DNA of 64,000 nucleotides from Paenibacillus rhizosphaerae (GCF_014192015.1 NZ_JACHXJ010000007.1:248001-312000); one strand, 5' to 3'; positions 17,039 through 25,992 are shown, numbered from the stretch's first letter. The notes: generated by a model from the sequence alone, not told the origin. Numbers and translations: made by a program.

Positions 17039-18034
17039 CTAGAGTTTCATATTGCTGCTGTGGCCAGGAGACAGTTTGGCTTCCGGATCAATGTAAACCT
17101 TCGCGTTGTTGACTGCGGTCGGGGCCTCGCCGAATCCCACGGCGATGAGCTTCAGCTTGCCCGGATACGTAGTGATGTCTCCGGCGGCGAATACCCCGGG
17201 AATGTTCGTTTCCATGCGGGAATCCACTACGATGGAGTTGCTCTCGATCTGAATGCCCCAATCGGAGATCGGGCCCAGAGAAGATACGAAGCCAAAGTTC
17301 ACAATGACGTCGTCGACTTCGATTTCCTGTGTTTCTTTGGTCTTCACATGGGACAGGGTCACCTTGGTAATCGTGTCCTCCCCGTGCAGGGCGGTGATTT
17401 CCGTCGGCGTCACGACTTGAACCTTGGAAGCCATCAAATTCTCGACGCTGTGCTCATGCGCACGGAACTTGTCGCGGCGGTGGATCAGCGTCACCTGCTC
17501 AGCGATCGGCTCCAGCATGAGCGCCCAGTCCACGGCGGAGTCTCCGCCGCCGCTGATCAGCACCTTTTTCCCCTTAAAGCGGCTCAGGTCATTCACAAAG
17601 TAGTGCAGATTGGTTTTCTCAAATTTCCTGGCGTCTTCAAGCTCCAGTCTGCGTGGTTCAAAGGCTCCGACCCCAGCCGTAATGATGACGGCTTTGGAGT
17701 GGTATTCGCCTTTATCCGTCGTCACCACAAAATGGCGCTCGTCCTGCTTAATGAGGGAAACGACCTTTTCCTCCAGACGGACGTTCTGCTGGAACAGGTC
17801 CATTTGCTTTTGCAGATTGTCGACCAGCTCCTGTGCCGTTACTTTAGGGAATCCGGCCACGTCATAAATGTATTTCTCGGGATATAAGGCCGCAAGCTGC
17901 CCGCCAAGCTGGGGCATACTTTCAATGAGTGTGACCGATGCCTGGCGCATCCCGCAATAGAATGAAGCGAACATGCCTGCAGGACCTCCTCCGATAATGA
18001 GCAGGTCGGTAATGTCAGCCGGCTGCGATGTCAT
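17039..18034 (-). CDS. yumC: Ferredoxin/flavodoxin-NADP+ reductase, type 2 (YumC)
   Basis: 331-residue thioredoxin-reductase-like FNR that exchanges electrons between NADPH and ferredoxin or flavodoxin. It has FAD motif GGGPAGMFAS near the N-terminus, NADP motif GGGDSAVDWA (about 160-169) and C-terminal GVFAAGDITTYPGK. It lacks the CxxC of thioredoxin reductase, as expected for YumC. The start is ATG 18034 behind GGAGGTG; the frame to 18055 adds seven residues without an RBS. Divergent from the NADH dehydrogenase, as yumC/yumB are neighbours in Bacillus. Confidence 0.93.
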   Translation of the reverse strand: MTSQPADITDLLIIGGGPAGMFASFYCGMRQASVTLIESMPQLGGQLAALYPEKYIYDVAGFPKVTAQELVDNLQKQMDLFQQNVRLEEKVVSLIKQDERHFVVTTDKGEYHSKAVIITAGVGAFEPRRLELEDARKFEKTNLHYFVNDLSRFKGKKVLISGGGDSAVDWALMLEPIAEQVTLIHRRDKFRAHEHSVENLMASKVQVVTPTEITALHGEDTITKVTLSHVKTKETQEIEVDDVIVNFGFVSSLGPISDWGIQIESNSIVVDSRMETNIPGVFAAGDITTYPGKLKLIAVGFGEAPTAVNNAKVYIDPEAKLSPGHSSNMKL

Positions 18035-18217
18035 TAGTGTAAGCACCTCCAACAAATATAAATAAGAACGCTAGCGAAATTAAGCACGCTGTATATTCTC
18101 AAATTCCATCTCATTATAATACATCCGGGCTTCGGCTGAAAAGTTGACATCCGATTTTCAAAATCACCATCCGGAATAAGAGGATAAATATAATTGAAAA
18201 TTGGAATGAAAAGGAAT

Positions 18218-18256
18218 ATGAAAACGGCTTGGAGGCCCTCTTGGAAGGCCAAATAA
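18218..18256 (+). CDS. Possible 12-residue leader peptide
   Basis: ATG 18218 behind AAAAGGA encodes MKTAWRPSWKAK and stops about 44 bases before a terminator-like hairpin (18300-18336). A perfect TATAAT lies at 18189-18194, but no clear -35 is present. The arrangement resembles a leader-peptide attenuator, yet it is short and could be chance. Confidence 0.25.
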   Translation: MKTAWRPSWKAK

Positions 18257-18299
18257 TACTTGATCTTTTATGGGAAAGTGGCTATCATTTTAGTTATGT

Positions 18300-18336
18300 G
18301 CGGGCAGGTTTTGTGAGAATTCCCGCTGTTTTTTTT
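18300..18336 (+). terminator. Terminator-like hairpin upstream of ndh
   Basis: GCGGG (18300-18304) pairs with CCCGC (18322-18326), followed by a T-rich tail at 18329-18336. It lies in the yumC-ndh divergent region, so it would end a plus-strand leader transcript. Confidence 0.45.
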
Positions 18337-18383
18337 CTTACACAGGCTGCCTGTGATAAAAGGATTCATTGAAGTTCAAACTA

Positions 18384-18423
18384 ATGTGTAATATTTCACA
18401 ATAACATTTGTAATGGTTCACAA
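18384..18423. promoter_or_regulatory. Rex operator region of the NADH dehydrogenase gene
   Basis: ATGTGTAATATTTCACAA (18384-18401) matches 16 of 18 bases of the Rex consensus TTGTGAAATATTTCACAA. A second right half-site TTCACAA occurs at 18417-18423. Rex releases DNA when NADH/NAD+ rises and controls ndh in B. subtilis. Confidence 0.7.
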
Positions 18424-18461
18424 ATATATATAGAGACCGACATTTTGGAAGGAGCAAGATG

Positions 18462-19655
18462 ATGAGCAACATTCCCAAGATAGTAATCCTTGGTGCGGGT
18501 TACGGCGGCATCCTGACTGCACAGCGCCTTCAAAAGGAATTGAATTATAACGAAGCGGACGTCACGCTTGTTAATCGACACGATTACCACTATATTACGA
18601 CCCATTTGCATATGCCCGCTGCCGGCACGGACAGCGTTGAGAATACACGGGTACCGATTTCGAAGCTGATTGACGAATTCAAGATCGATCTGGTCAAATC
18701 CTCCGTTCAGGAAATCCGCCCGCATGAGAAAAAGGTCATCCTGGAGGATGGGACGCTCTCCTACGATTTTCTGGTCATTGCCCTCGGCGGGGAATCCGAA
18801 ACTTTCGGTATTCCGGGAATGGCCGAATATGCGATGACGATTCGCAGCATCAACTCGGTGCGGCTGATCCGCAAGCATATCGAATACCAATTCGCATTGT
18901 ATAAAAATGAACGCAGTCCGCAGGAAAGAATCAATTTCGTCGTCGGGGGAGCGGGCTTCAGCGGCATTGAGTTTGTTGCCGAGCTGGCTGACCGCATTCC
19001 GGCGCTGTGCAAGGAATACGATGTCGATCCGAATCTTGTGAATGTCTACAATGTGGAAGCGGCGCCGACGGCGCTGCCGGGGTTTGCTCCGGAGCTCGTG
19101 GAATATGCCATGGAGGTCCTCCGCAAGAAAGGCGTAACCTTCAAAATCGGCGTAGCCATCAAAGAATGCAAGCCGGACGGCGTAGTGCTTGCGACCGGTG
19201 AAGAGATCAAGTCGGCTACTGTGGTATGGACCGGAGGAATCCGCGGCAACCATATGATTGAAGCGGCCGGCTTTGAAACGGCAAGAGGCCGTGTGAAGGT
19301 TGACGAGTACTTGCGGGCGCCTGGAAGCGACCACATCTACGTCATCGGGGATAACGCTCTGATCATGAATCCGGAAGGGCGTCCCTATCCGCCGACGGCG
19401 CAGATCGCGATGCAGCAGGGTGTATGCTGCGCCCATAACATCGTCACGGCGATCCGCGGCCAGCAGCCGAAGAAGTTCGAGTTCAGCAACAAGGGAACCG
19501 TCGCTTCCCTGGGCAAAGGCGAAGGTATCGCTGTAGTAGGCGACAAGCATATGAAGGGCTGGCGGGCAGCCCAATTGAAGAAGATCGTGGATATGCGCTA
19601 CCTATTTATTATCGGCGGCATTCCGCTGGTATTGAAGAAAGGAAAGTTCCTGTAA
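18462..19655 (+). CDS. ndh: Type II NADH dehydrogenase (YumB/Ndh)
   Basis: 397-residue single-subunit NADH:menaquinone oxidoreductase on the inner face of the membrane; it does not pump protons. FAD motif GAGYGGILTAQRL is near the N-terminus, the NADH motif GGAGFSGIEFVAEL about residue 160, and VIGDNA with PTAQIAMQQG near 300-325 forms the quinone-site region. The C-terminal MRYLFIIGGIPLVLKKGKFL stretch fits the membrane-anchoring helix. ATG 18462 is seven bases after AAGGAG; ATG 18459 is the alternative. A Rex site precedes the gene, and an 82-residue protein is translationally coupled downstream. Confidence 0.92.
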   Translation: MSNIPKIVILGAGYGGILTAQRLQKELNYNEADVTLVNRHDYHYITTHLHMPAAGTDSVENTRVPISKLIDEFKIDLVKSSVQEIRPHEKKVILEDGTLSYDFLVIALGGESETFGIPGMAEYAMTIRSINSVRLIRKHIEYQFALYKNERSPQERINFVVGGAGFSGIEFVAELADRIPALCKEYDVDPNLVNVYNVEAAPTALPGFAPELVEYAMEVLRKKGVTFKIGVAIKECKPDGVVLATGEEIKSATVVWTGGIRGNHMIEAAGFETARGRVKVDEYLRAPGSDHIYVIGDNALIMNPEGRPYPPTAQIAMQQGVCCAHNIVTAIRGQQPKKFEFSNKGTVASLGKGEGIAVVGDKHMKGWRAAQLKKIVDMRYLFIIGGIPLVLKKGKFL

Positions 19656-19903
19656 TGAGGCACTGCAGTGTTCAAGTCCGCGCGTTGTTGACACGGGAAG
19701 AACTGGACCGTTATAACGCCTTGATGGAAGTGGGATCCTTCCTCGAGGATCAGAACCGGTACGATCTGTCGTACACGGTCCAAAAGGAAGTGGACATCCT
19801 CATCCTGCCGGCTATTGAAAGGCTGAAGGAAAAGGGCAGGGACCGCGACCGGGCGACCGCCGAATTTTTGGAATCGATGAAATCGCAGCAGGAAGAGGAT
19901 TAA
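19655..19903 (+). CDS. Small charged protein coupled to ndh, unknown
   Basis: 82-residue soluble, acidic, helix-rich protein. Its ATG overlaps the ndh stop by one base (TAATG), so co-translation is likely, and a perfect terminator follows. I do not recognise the family. There is one cysteine (Cys4) and no membrane span. In B. subtilis ndh is preceded by yjlC, a short protein of similar size, but I see no clear similarity and make no claim of homology. Confidence 0.65.
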   Translation: MRHCSVQVRALLTREELDRYNALMEVGSFLEDQNRYDLSYTVQKEVDILILPAIERLKEKGRDRDRATAEFLESMKSQQEED

Positions 19904-19912
19904 GGAAACAGC

Positions 19913-19952
19913 AAAAAGGTTTGCCCTGAATTTATCGGGGCAAACCTTTTTT
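19913..19952. terminator. Bidirectional terminator after the ndh operon
   Basis: AAAAGGTTTGCCC (19914-19926) pairs with GGGCAAACCTTTT (19938-19950), with A and T tracts on both sides. Confidence 0.85.
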
Positions 19953-20037
19953 ATAGTTAAAAAGCATTCATTGCGAAGATTCGGAGATCGGCTGCCTCAT
20001 ATCGCAGCATAGACTTCCGCGCAGCGCGGTGCGTCTG

Positions 20038-20787
20038 TTAAATTTTCAGCATGTCCTCGAAAGATTCCGGCGTCAGAATCGCTCCTACGAAGAAGCCGCC
20101 GAATTCGGCAAAGCGGGCGCTGACTTCATCAAAGCGCATTTCATAGACCAGCTTCTTGAATTGAAGCGCGTCCTCGGCGAACAAGGTCACTCCCCATTCC
20201 CAATCGTCGAATCCGATGGAGCCGGTAATGATCTGTTTCACTTTGCCTGCATAGCTGCGGCCGATCAGCCCGTGGCTGCGCATCATGTTGCGGCGGTCGT
20301 CCATGTCGAGCATGTACCAGTTGTCGGCCTGATCGCGCTTTTTGTTCATCGGGTAGAAGCAGATGTACTTCGTCTTCGGCAGTATCGGCTTCAGACGGGC
20401 GACGACATGCGGATTTTCCATCGGGTCGCCTTCGCCGGAACCGGCAAGATAGTTGCTGAGCTCGACGACGCTGACGTAGGAATAGGACTTCGTCGTATAT
20501 TGCGCAAACAGCGTTTTGTTAAACGCAGTCTCGATAGCGTTCAAATCTTCGAGCGTTTCGCGCAGGTGCATGAAGACAAAATCGGCCTTCTGCCCGATGA
20601 TGCTGTACACCGCCGTGCTGCCCTGCTTGCTGGACTCCACCTCGGACCATTCGTTCAGGAAGGCCTGGAGCTCGTCCAGCGCCATGGCGCGGTCTTCGTC
20701 GTCGGCGGACTTCCATGCCGCCCAGTTCATAGAACGGAAATCGTGGAGAGCATACCAGCCCTCCAGAGTTGATGCTGCTTCATTCAT
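20038..20787 (-). CDS. hemQ: Coproheme decarboxylase HemQ (YwfI)
   Basis: 249-residue chlorite-dismutase-like enzyme that ends the Gram-positive coproporphyrin-dependent pathway: it decarboxylates coproheme twice, using hydrogen peroxide, to form heme b. The catalytic tyrosine is Tyr145 in KTKYICFYPMNKKR, and the proximal heme histidine is His172 in RSHGLIGRSY, matching known HemQ positions. Length is normal. Heme made here feeds CtaA and SdhC. The gene stands alone and is probably transcribed from its own promoter. Confidence 0.95.
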   Translation of the reverse strand: MNEAASTLEGWYALHDFRSMNWAAWKSADDEDRAMALDELQAFLNEWSEVESSKQGSTAVYSIIGQKADFVFMHLRETLEDLNAIETAFNKTLFAQYTTKSYSYVSVVELSNYLAGSGEGDPMENPHVVARLKPILPKTKYICFYPMNKKRDQADNWYMLDMDDRRNMMRSHGLIGRSYAGKVKQIITGSIGFDDWEWGVTLFAEDALQFKKLVYEMRFDEVSARFAEFGGFFVGAILTPESFEDMLKI

Positions 20788-21050
20788 GAATGAATCACTC
20801 CTATAAATAGTTGCCTGTAAGCGGATCCCAAGGTTACTTGCTGGACCCGAGTATCAGGGTCGTTGACATTTTTCTTCATTGTAGCTCAACCGCAAGTGCA
20901 AGAGCAAATGAAGTCACAATCTATTCACCGATTGTTCGTTGATTCGTGACCGTTTTTTTAGTAAACTAACTACTAGTCCATAAAACGTGGCAAGACTGTG
21001 AACGGCCTGTTTGTATCCGTTTAGCGGGGCGAAAGAAAAGAAGAGGTGAC

Positions 21051-21356
21051 TTGGCTGAGATGCAATTTATACCCGTTCTCGTGCTGATGGTGTTATTTTT
21101 TGTCATGATGTTCGGCATCGGCTTTATTTTGAATATGTTAATGAAAACGACCTGGTTTCCCTGCTATTTGTTTGTCATCGTTATTTTACCGGTGGTCGTA
21201 TACTCTTTATGGGACCGCAGCCAAATGTCGCTGCTCAGTCACTTGGAGTCGTTTCGCGTAGTCGACTATTTAACGGGAGTAGCCGGACTGGCAGGCGCGG
21301 TCATCAGCGGCTGGTCCATCCAGAAGCTTCGCAAAAGCGGATTTAAAATGTTCTAG
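21051..21356 (+). CDS. yuiB: YuiB family membrane protein
   Basis: 101-residue protein with two to three membrane spans (about 6-28, 35-52 and 72-88) and the WDRSQ loop between them; it resembles B. subtilis YuiB, function unknown. The TTG start at 21051 directly follows AAGAGGTGAC. yuiB also lies near yumB and yumC in Bacillus, which supports the name. A stem-loop terminator follows at 21377-21405. Confidence 0.75.
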   Translation: MAEMQFIPVLVLMVLFFVMMFGIGFILNMLMKTTWFPCYLFVIVILPVVVYSLWDRSQMSLLSHLESFRVVDYLTGVAGLAGAVISGWSIQKLRKSGFKMF

Positions 21357-21376
21357 GCCGGTAATCGGCCATTTCG

Positions 21377-21405
21377 AAACAGCTCTCCACCCGGGGGGCT
21401 GTTTT
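21377..21405 (+). terminator. Terminator after yuiB
   Basis: AAACAGC (21377-21383) pairs with GCTGTTT (21398-21404), with a short T stretch. Confidence 0.6.
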
Positions 21406-21451
21406 GCGCTATCCCGGCGCTTCAGGGCTGAATGATGGGGGGGACGGATGG

Positions 21452-23146
21452 ATGTGGAGAAAAGCATTGGGTTTGGTGCTAGCCGCCGGGCTGATGGCGG
21501 GCGGTTCGTTACCAAACGGGATGGCGGCGTCCGCGGGAGAGCAGATCAGCATGGTCCCGCTCCGGACGGCGGCCGAGGCGCTGGGCGCCAAGGTGCTGTG
21601 GGACGGGACGGACAAGCGGGTTCAGGTCTCGCTCGGCAAAACCCGCTGGAAAATCACACCTGGCAGCAAGCAGTCCTTATTGGACCAAGCGCCGTATGAG
21701 CTTGCGCGTACCGCGGTGACGGACGGCGGAGGGACGCTGCTCGTTCCGCTCCAATCGTTTACCGGGGCTCTGGGCATCCGGGGAACTTGGGCGGACAATC
21801 GCTGGTCCCTCGATCCGGACGACTGGAAGGGGCGGGCGGTCTACTGGATGACCCTGCTTCGCCACGGGAAATGGGAAGAGGCGGGGCAGATGATGGATGC
21901 GTCTCTATCGGCAGCGTATCCGCCTTCGTCGCTTCCAAAGTACGAAGAACGGCTGGAAAGGCTGTACGGCCTCGACTGGAGCCTGTTGCATGCCGAAGCC
22001 TATACGGATTCCGTACGCAGCAACGCCCGTGTGGTCTACCAGACACCCAAAGGAGAGACGTTCGGCATGGAGCTTCGGTTCAGCCCGGAGGGTCTGGTAG
22101 ACGATGTCGCCTGGATTGAAAATGTGACCAGCAGCTATCGGACACCCGCCTATGACCACCCGGAAAATTACACGGAGGAAGAAGTGCAGGTCGGCCAGAA
22201 CCCTCTGCTCTTACCGGGAACGCTGACGCTCCCCCGGAACGTTCAGGAGAAGGTTCCGGCGCTTGTGCTCGTTCACGGCTCCGGTCCCAATGACCGGGAC
22301 GAGTCTTCCGGCGGGGGGAAGCTGTTCAGGGACTTGGCGGTGGGGCTGGCCAGCGAAGGGATTGCGGTGCTCCGTTATGAAAAGCGGACGCGGGAGTATC
22401 CGCTTCGTTCCGCTACCCCGTTCTTTACCGTCCAGCAGGAGACGGTTGACGATGCCGTCAGCGCCGTCAACCTGCTGGCCGCCGATCCAAGGATTGATGC
22501 ACAGCAGATTTATGTGCTAGGCCACAGCCAAGGCGGGATGCTCGTCCCGCGCATGATCGCATCGGATGCGGGCAAGCATATCGCCGGCGCGGTCGTGATG
22601 TCCGCCCCGTCCGGACCGTTGGAAGACCTGATGCTGATGCAGTATCGGGGAATATTAGGGCGGGCGGAAGAAGAGGGGGCTTCGGCTGAAAAGCTGGCCC
22701 GTCTGCAAAATCAGGTGGACACATGGGAAAAGGCCGTTGCGCTGCTGAAGGACCCGAGTTATTCGACGGAGCATTTGCCGGACCATTTTCCGCTGCCGAA
22801 CGCGTATTGGTGGTTCGATTTCAGAAATTACAGCGGACCGCTGCTCGCCAGAAATCAGAACATTCCGATGTACATACTCCAGGGGGACAATGACGTGCAG
22901 GTCCCTCCGACGAGCCTAAAGGTGTGGAGAAGTGCGCTTAGCCAACGAAAAGACGTAACCTTTAAGTCATATCCGGGACTCAATCATATGTATATATATT
23001 ATAGTAAGAACTCGACCGGAGATGAGTACAAGCTGCCCGGCAATGTGCCTGAGGAGGTCATCACCGATGTCGCAAACTGGATTCATTTGGGGACGAAAGA
23101 CTTGTCGAAAAACGGAGAAGAAGCGGACCCTTTTGTGATAGAATAG
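21452..23146 (+). CDS. Secreted alpha/beta hydrolase with copper-amine-oxidase-like N-terminal domain
   Basis: 564-residue exported protein. The N-terminus is a signal peptide (MWRKALGLVLAAGLMAGGS), followed by a copper amine oxidase N-like wall/stalk domain (about 30-115, with VPLRTAAEALGAKV and LLVPLQSF repeats), then a DUF3887-like region (about 120-225). The catalytic domain has oxyanion loop HGSGPNDRDE, nucleophile GHSQGG and a final histidine in GLNHMY; the acid is probably in LQGDNDVQVP. It looks like an esterase or dienelactone-hydrolase-type enzyme; substrate unknown. ATG 21452 is the only in-frame ATG before the signal peptide; its RBS is G-rich but not canonical. Confidence 0.8.
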   Translation: MWRKALGLVLAAGLMAGGSLPNGMAASAGEQISMVPLRTAAEALGAKVLWDGTDKRVQVSLGKTRWKITPGSKQSLLDQAPYELARTAVTDGGGTLLVPLQSFTGALGIRGTWADNRWSLDPDDWKGRAVYWMTLLRHGKWEEAGQMMDASLSAAYPPSSLPKYEERLERLYGLDWSLLHAEAYTDSVRSNARVVYQTPKGETFGMELRFSPEGLVDDVAWIENVTSSYRTPAYDHPENYTEEEVQVGQNPLLLPGTLTLPRNVQEKVPALVLVHGSGPNDRDESSGGGKLFRDLAVGLASEGIAVLRYEKRTREYPLRSATPFFTVQQETVDDAVSAVNLLAADPRIDAQQIYVLGHSQGGMLVPRMIASDAGKHIAGAVVMSAPSGPLEDLMLMQYRGILGRAEEEGASAEKLARLQNQVDTWEKAVALLKDPSYSTEHLPDHFPLPNAYWWFDFRNYSGPLLARNQNIPMYILQGDNDVQVPPTSLKVWRSALSQRKDVTFKSYPGLNHMYIYYSKNSTGDEYKLPGNVPEEVITDVANWIHLGTKDLSKNGEEADPFVIE

Positions 23147-23182
23147 AGAAAGTCTACGAATCGATGGGAGGGAGCATAGATT

Positions 23183-24703
23183 ATGCATATGAAGAGCCTG
23201 CTGCATTTTACCGAGAACCACCGGTACTGCGTGTTCCGCGATTTTGGTTTAAGCAGCCTCGACAACCGAATGCTCAGCTCCGTATATCAGCCCATGGTCG
23301 GGGCATTTGCCATCAGCTTATATCATTTGCTGTTTCAGCACATCCCTGCAGAGAAGCTGGGCTACTCCCGGGTTGAACAGCAACGGCGCATTTTCCTGTC
23401 GCTTGGGCTTGAGCCCAGCGAGAAGGGACGCAAATATTTGATTGAGCACGCTTCCCGTCTGGAAGCGGTGGGGCTGCTGCAATCCTGCCGGATCTACGTG
23501 CCCGAGCAGGAAGATTACATGTACGAATACGAGCTCCAGGCCCCGCTTTCGCCGTCGGAGTTCTTTAATACACAGCACCTTACGCTGCTCCTGCGCGATA
23601 AGATCGGCAAATTCGCCGTCCTGTCCCTGCGCGAGGAGCTGTGGTCGAAGGAACCGGAAGAGTATGCCGGATCCTCCTCCGTCCATAAAGAAAACATTTC
23701 GCTGGCCTTTTACGATATTTTTGAACTGAACACCCATGTGATCGATTACGAGTTGGAACAGGCGCTGTCCGAGGTATCCACGTCAAGGCAGCCCGGCCTT
23801 CGGGTTCTCGATGAGGAGGGGGCGCTGAATTATTCCGATATCATCCTGCGTTTCCCGCGGGATTCCGCCAACCGCCGGCACGTGGAGGGGCTGCGCTTTA
23901 ATCACGAGCAGATGGGCGTGATCAATTTTGTCGGACGCAAATACGATCTCAGCGTCCAGGACATTTGCCGCCTGCTCGACGAAGACGGCATCTTCGGGCC
24001 CGACGGCGACATTCTGCTCGACGAATTTCAGCACAAGGCCAGCCTGCAATTCCGCCAGGACAAGCGGCGCCAGGAGCAGCGGGATGTGTATGCGGGAAAG
24101 GTCATTTCCTTCCGCCAGGCGGAAACGGAAGAAGAGCAGGCTCCATTGGAGCATGCCGTGCAGATGGAATATTACGTCGACGTTCCGGTTCAATTTCAAT
24201 CCAAATGCGACATTCACCAGTATAATATGATGCTTCGGAATGAGCCGTATACGAAGCTGCTCAGGACTTATTTTCCGGGCTCGGTGCCGGACAATTTTAT
24301 CGATATATTCGAGAAGATCGACCTCAGCTACAAGCTGCCGGGTGAAGTCATCAATGTGCTGATCCACTACTTGATGTCCCTGTTGACCGAAGGCGGAAAT
24401 GACCAGCGGATCAACCGCAATTTTGTCGAGGCCATCGCCTCCAACATGCTGCTGAAGCAGGTCAATTCCTACGAGAAAGCCGTGGAGTACATCCGCGACC
24501 AGTCCAAGGTCAAGGGAAAGCAGGCCGCAGCAGCCGGCAGCGCAAGACCCCGTACATACGGCGGCAAAACAGTGAAGATCAAGCCGGATATCCCGTTAGC
24601 CCAGGAAGACGGGCAGGGCGGTGATGTCAGCGAGGAAGAGTTTGAGGAAATGCTGCGTATGGCAGCTGAAATGCAGGCAAGCAAGAAAAAGGGCGGTATA
24701 TAG
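23183..24703 (+). CDS. dnaB: Replication initiation and membrane attachment protein DnaB
   Basis: 506-residue helicase-loading protein of the Firmicute primosome (DnaD/DnaB domain family), which with DnaD and DnaI loads the DnaC helicase at oriC and at restart sites. The N-terminal winged-helix region (about 1-120) is followed by a DnaD-type domain (about 325-425) and a charged C-terminal tail. RBS GGGAGGG precedes ATG 23183. dnaI follows 31 bases later, the conserved Bacillus order; nrdR, which often precedes dnaB in Bacillus, is not here. Confidence 0.9.
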   Translation: MHMKSLLHFTENHRYCVFRDFGLSSLDNRMLSSVYQPMVGAFAISLYHLLFQHIPAEKLGYSRVEQQRRIFLSLGLEPSEKGRKYLIEHASRLEAVGLLQSCRIYVPEQEDYMYEYELQAPLSPSEFFNTQHLTLLLRDKIGKFAVLSLREELWSKEPEEYAGSSSVHKENISLAFYDIFELNTHVIDYELEQALSEVSTSRQPGLRVLDEEGALNYSDIILRFPRDSANRRHVEGLRFNHEQMGVINFVGRKYDLSVQDICRLLDEDGIFGPDGDILLDEFQHKASLQFRQDKRRQEQRDVYAGKVISFRQAETEEEQAPLEHAVQMEYYVDVPVQFQSKCDIHQYNMMLRNEPYTKLLRTYFPGSVPDNFIDIFEKIDLSYKLPGEVINVLIHYLMSLLTEGGNDQRINRNFVEAIASNMLLKQVNSYEKAVEYIRDQSKVKGKQAAAAGSARPRTYGGKTVKIKPDIPLAQEDGQGGDVSEEEFEEMLRMAAEMQASKKKGGI

Positions 24704-24734
24704 AACCGTCTGAAGAGAGAGGAGGACAACCGTC

Positions 24735-25691
24735 ATGGATTCATTGGGGCAGCTGCTGAAGCAGATGAGAGGGCCTTCCTTTATACAGCGATCGCAGGAG
24801 ATCGCGGACGAACTGCTGAGGGATCCGGCGGTACGGGGACTGCGGCAGGAGCATCCCGAGCTGGAAGAATCGTTGCTGCGGATGAACGTGACCCGGCTGT
24901 ACCAGTTTGCCGCCGACCGGCGGCACTGTGAGCGCTGCCCAGGGCTCGAGCGGTGCCCGAACGACTTTCAGGGCCATTACAGCAAACTGGAAGTGGAGGT
25001 CGTCAACGGGATTACAGAGCTGGTGGAACGCAAGGTTCCCTGCGCCCTGCAGACGGCGAAGCAGCAAGAGGACCAGATCAAGAAGCGGATCCGCAGCTTT
25101 TACGTGGACGAGCGTGCATTAAGCGAAGGATATAACGAGGTCGAGATTATGGGCAAGGACCGGAACCGGGCTCCTGCGGTGAACCAGGTATTCCGGTACA
25201 TTCGGGACGTACGCGAGAATGGTCTGCCGAACAAGGGACTGTATCTGTACGGATCGTTCGGGACCGGCAAAACGTTTCTGATGAGCTATCTCCTTCATGA
25301 GCTGGCGATTACCGGTCATACCGGGGTTATCGTGTACATGCCTGATTTTGTGGAGGATTTGAAGGGGATGCTTAGCGATAACGTGAAGCTGAAGGAGACC
25401 GTGGAGCTGATGAAGGCGTGCGATCTGCTCATTTTTGACGATATCGGAGCGGAAAATTTGAGTCCCTGGGTACGCGACCACGTGCTGGGCTCCATCCTGA
25501 ATTACCGGATGAACCGCAAGCCGACCTTCTATACGTCGAACTATGCCCTGGACGGCCTCGAAAAGCATCTGAGCTTCACGAACAAAGACGGCGAAGAGGG
25601 GCATAAGGGGCAGCGGCTGATGGACCGCATCGCGCCGTTCGTCGATGTCGTGCATTTGCACGGGGAGAATCAGCGCCACAGACAGGGATAG
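24735..25691 (+). CDS. dnaI: Primosomal helicase loader DnaI
   Basis: 318-residue AAA+ ATPase that loads the replicative helicase. The N-terminal domain contains a zinc-binding cluster CERCPGLERC (about residues 61-70) that contacts the helicase. The AAA+ part has Walker A GSFGTGKT (about 175-182), Walker B LLIFDDIG and an arginine-finger-type C-terminal region. RBS GAGAGGAGG. Transcribed with dnaB; a stem-loop terminator follows. Confidence 0.95.
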   Translation: MDSLGQLLKQMRGPSFIQRSQEIADELLRDPAVRGLRQEHPELEESLLRMNVTRLYQFAADRRHCERCPGLERCPNDFQGHYSKLEVEVVNGITELVERKVPCALQTAKQQEDQIKKRIRSFYVDERALSEGYNEVEIMGKDRNRAPAVNQVFRYIRDVRENGLPNKGLYLYGSFGTGKTFLMSYLLHELAITGHTGVIVYMPDFVEDLKGMLSDNVKLKETVELMKACDLLIFDDIGAENLSPWVRDHVLGSILNYRMNRKPTFYTSNYALDGLEKHLSFTNKDGEEGHKGQRLMDRIAPFVDVVHLHGENQRHRQG

Positions 25692-25767
25692 AGAGTCCGT
25701 ATCAAAGGTCCTGTGGTAAGCGGCATTTTGCAATCATTCGAAAATTCATCATTCCAAAAAAGCCAAA

Positions 25768-25815
25768 AAAACCTGGCCAACCTGTCCAAAAGACAGGAAG
25801 AGCCAGGTTTTCTTG
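25768..25815 (+). terminator. dnaB-dnaI operon terminator
   Basis: AACCTGGC pairs with GCCAGGTT and encloses CCTGTC/GACAGG; the 3' side ends in TTTTCTTG. Confidence 0.7.
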
Positions 25816-25833
25816 TAAGCCCCTTGAGGCTAA

Positions 25834-25992
25834 TTAGCCGGAAATAACAAATTTAATGATCACCATGACTGCAAACAGAACGGTCATAAACAGCGCCATT
25901 CCGCCAAAGCCATTCATTAGATCCATTAAATCATTGCGCGGCTCTTCGTTCACGTGTTTCCGCGGATCGTTAGCGTGCACGTTTGCATCCAT
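25834..25992 (-). CDS. yqzM: YqzM family small membrane protein
   Basis: 52-residue peptide with a charged N-terminus and one C-terminal membrane span (GMALFMTVLFAVMVIIKFVI). The RND...GF...LF...IKF spacing matches the YqzM family of Bacilli, function unknown. ATG 25992 has GAGGAGG about nine bases upstream, and a good minus-strand promoter lies at 26073-26102. Confidence 0.75.
   Translation of the reverse strand: MDANVHANDPRKHVNEEPRNDLMDLMNGFGGMALFMTVLFAVMVIIKFVISG

Noticed and set aside
18148..18368. Open frame of about 70 codons with coding-like composition before ndh
   Set aside because: It has no ATG, GTG or TTG start with an RBS at a sensible place and overlaps a terminator-like hairpin.
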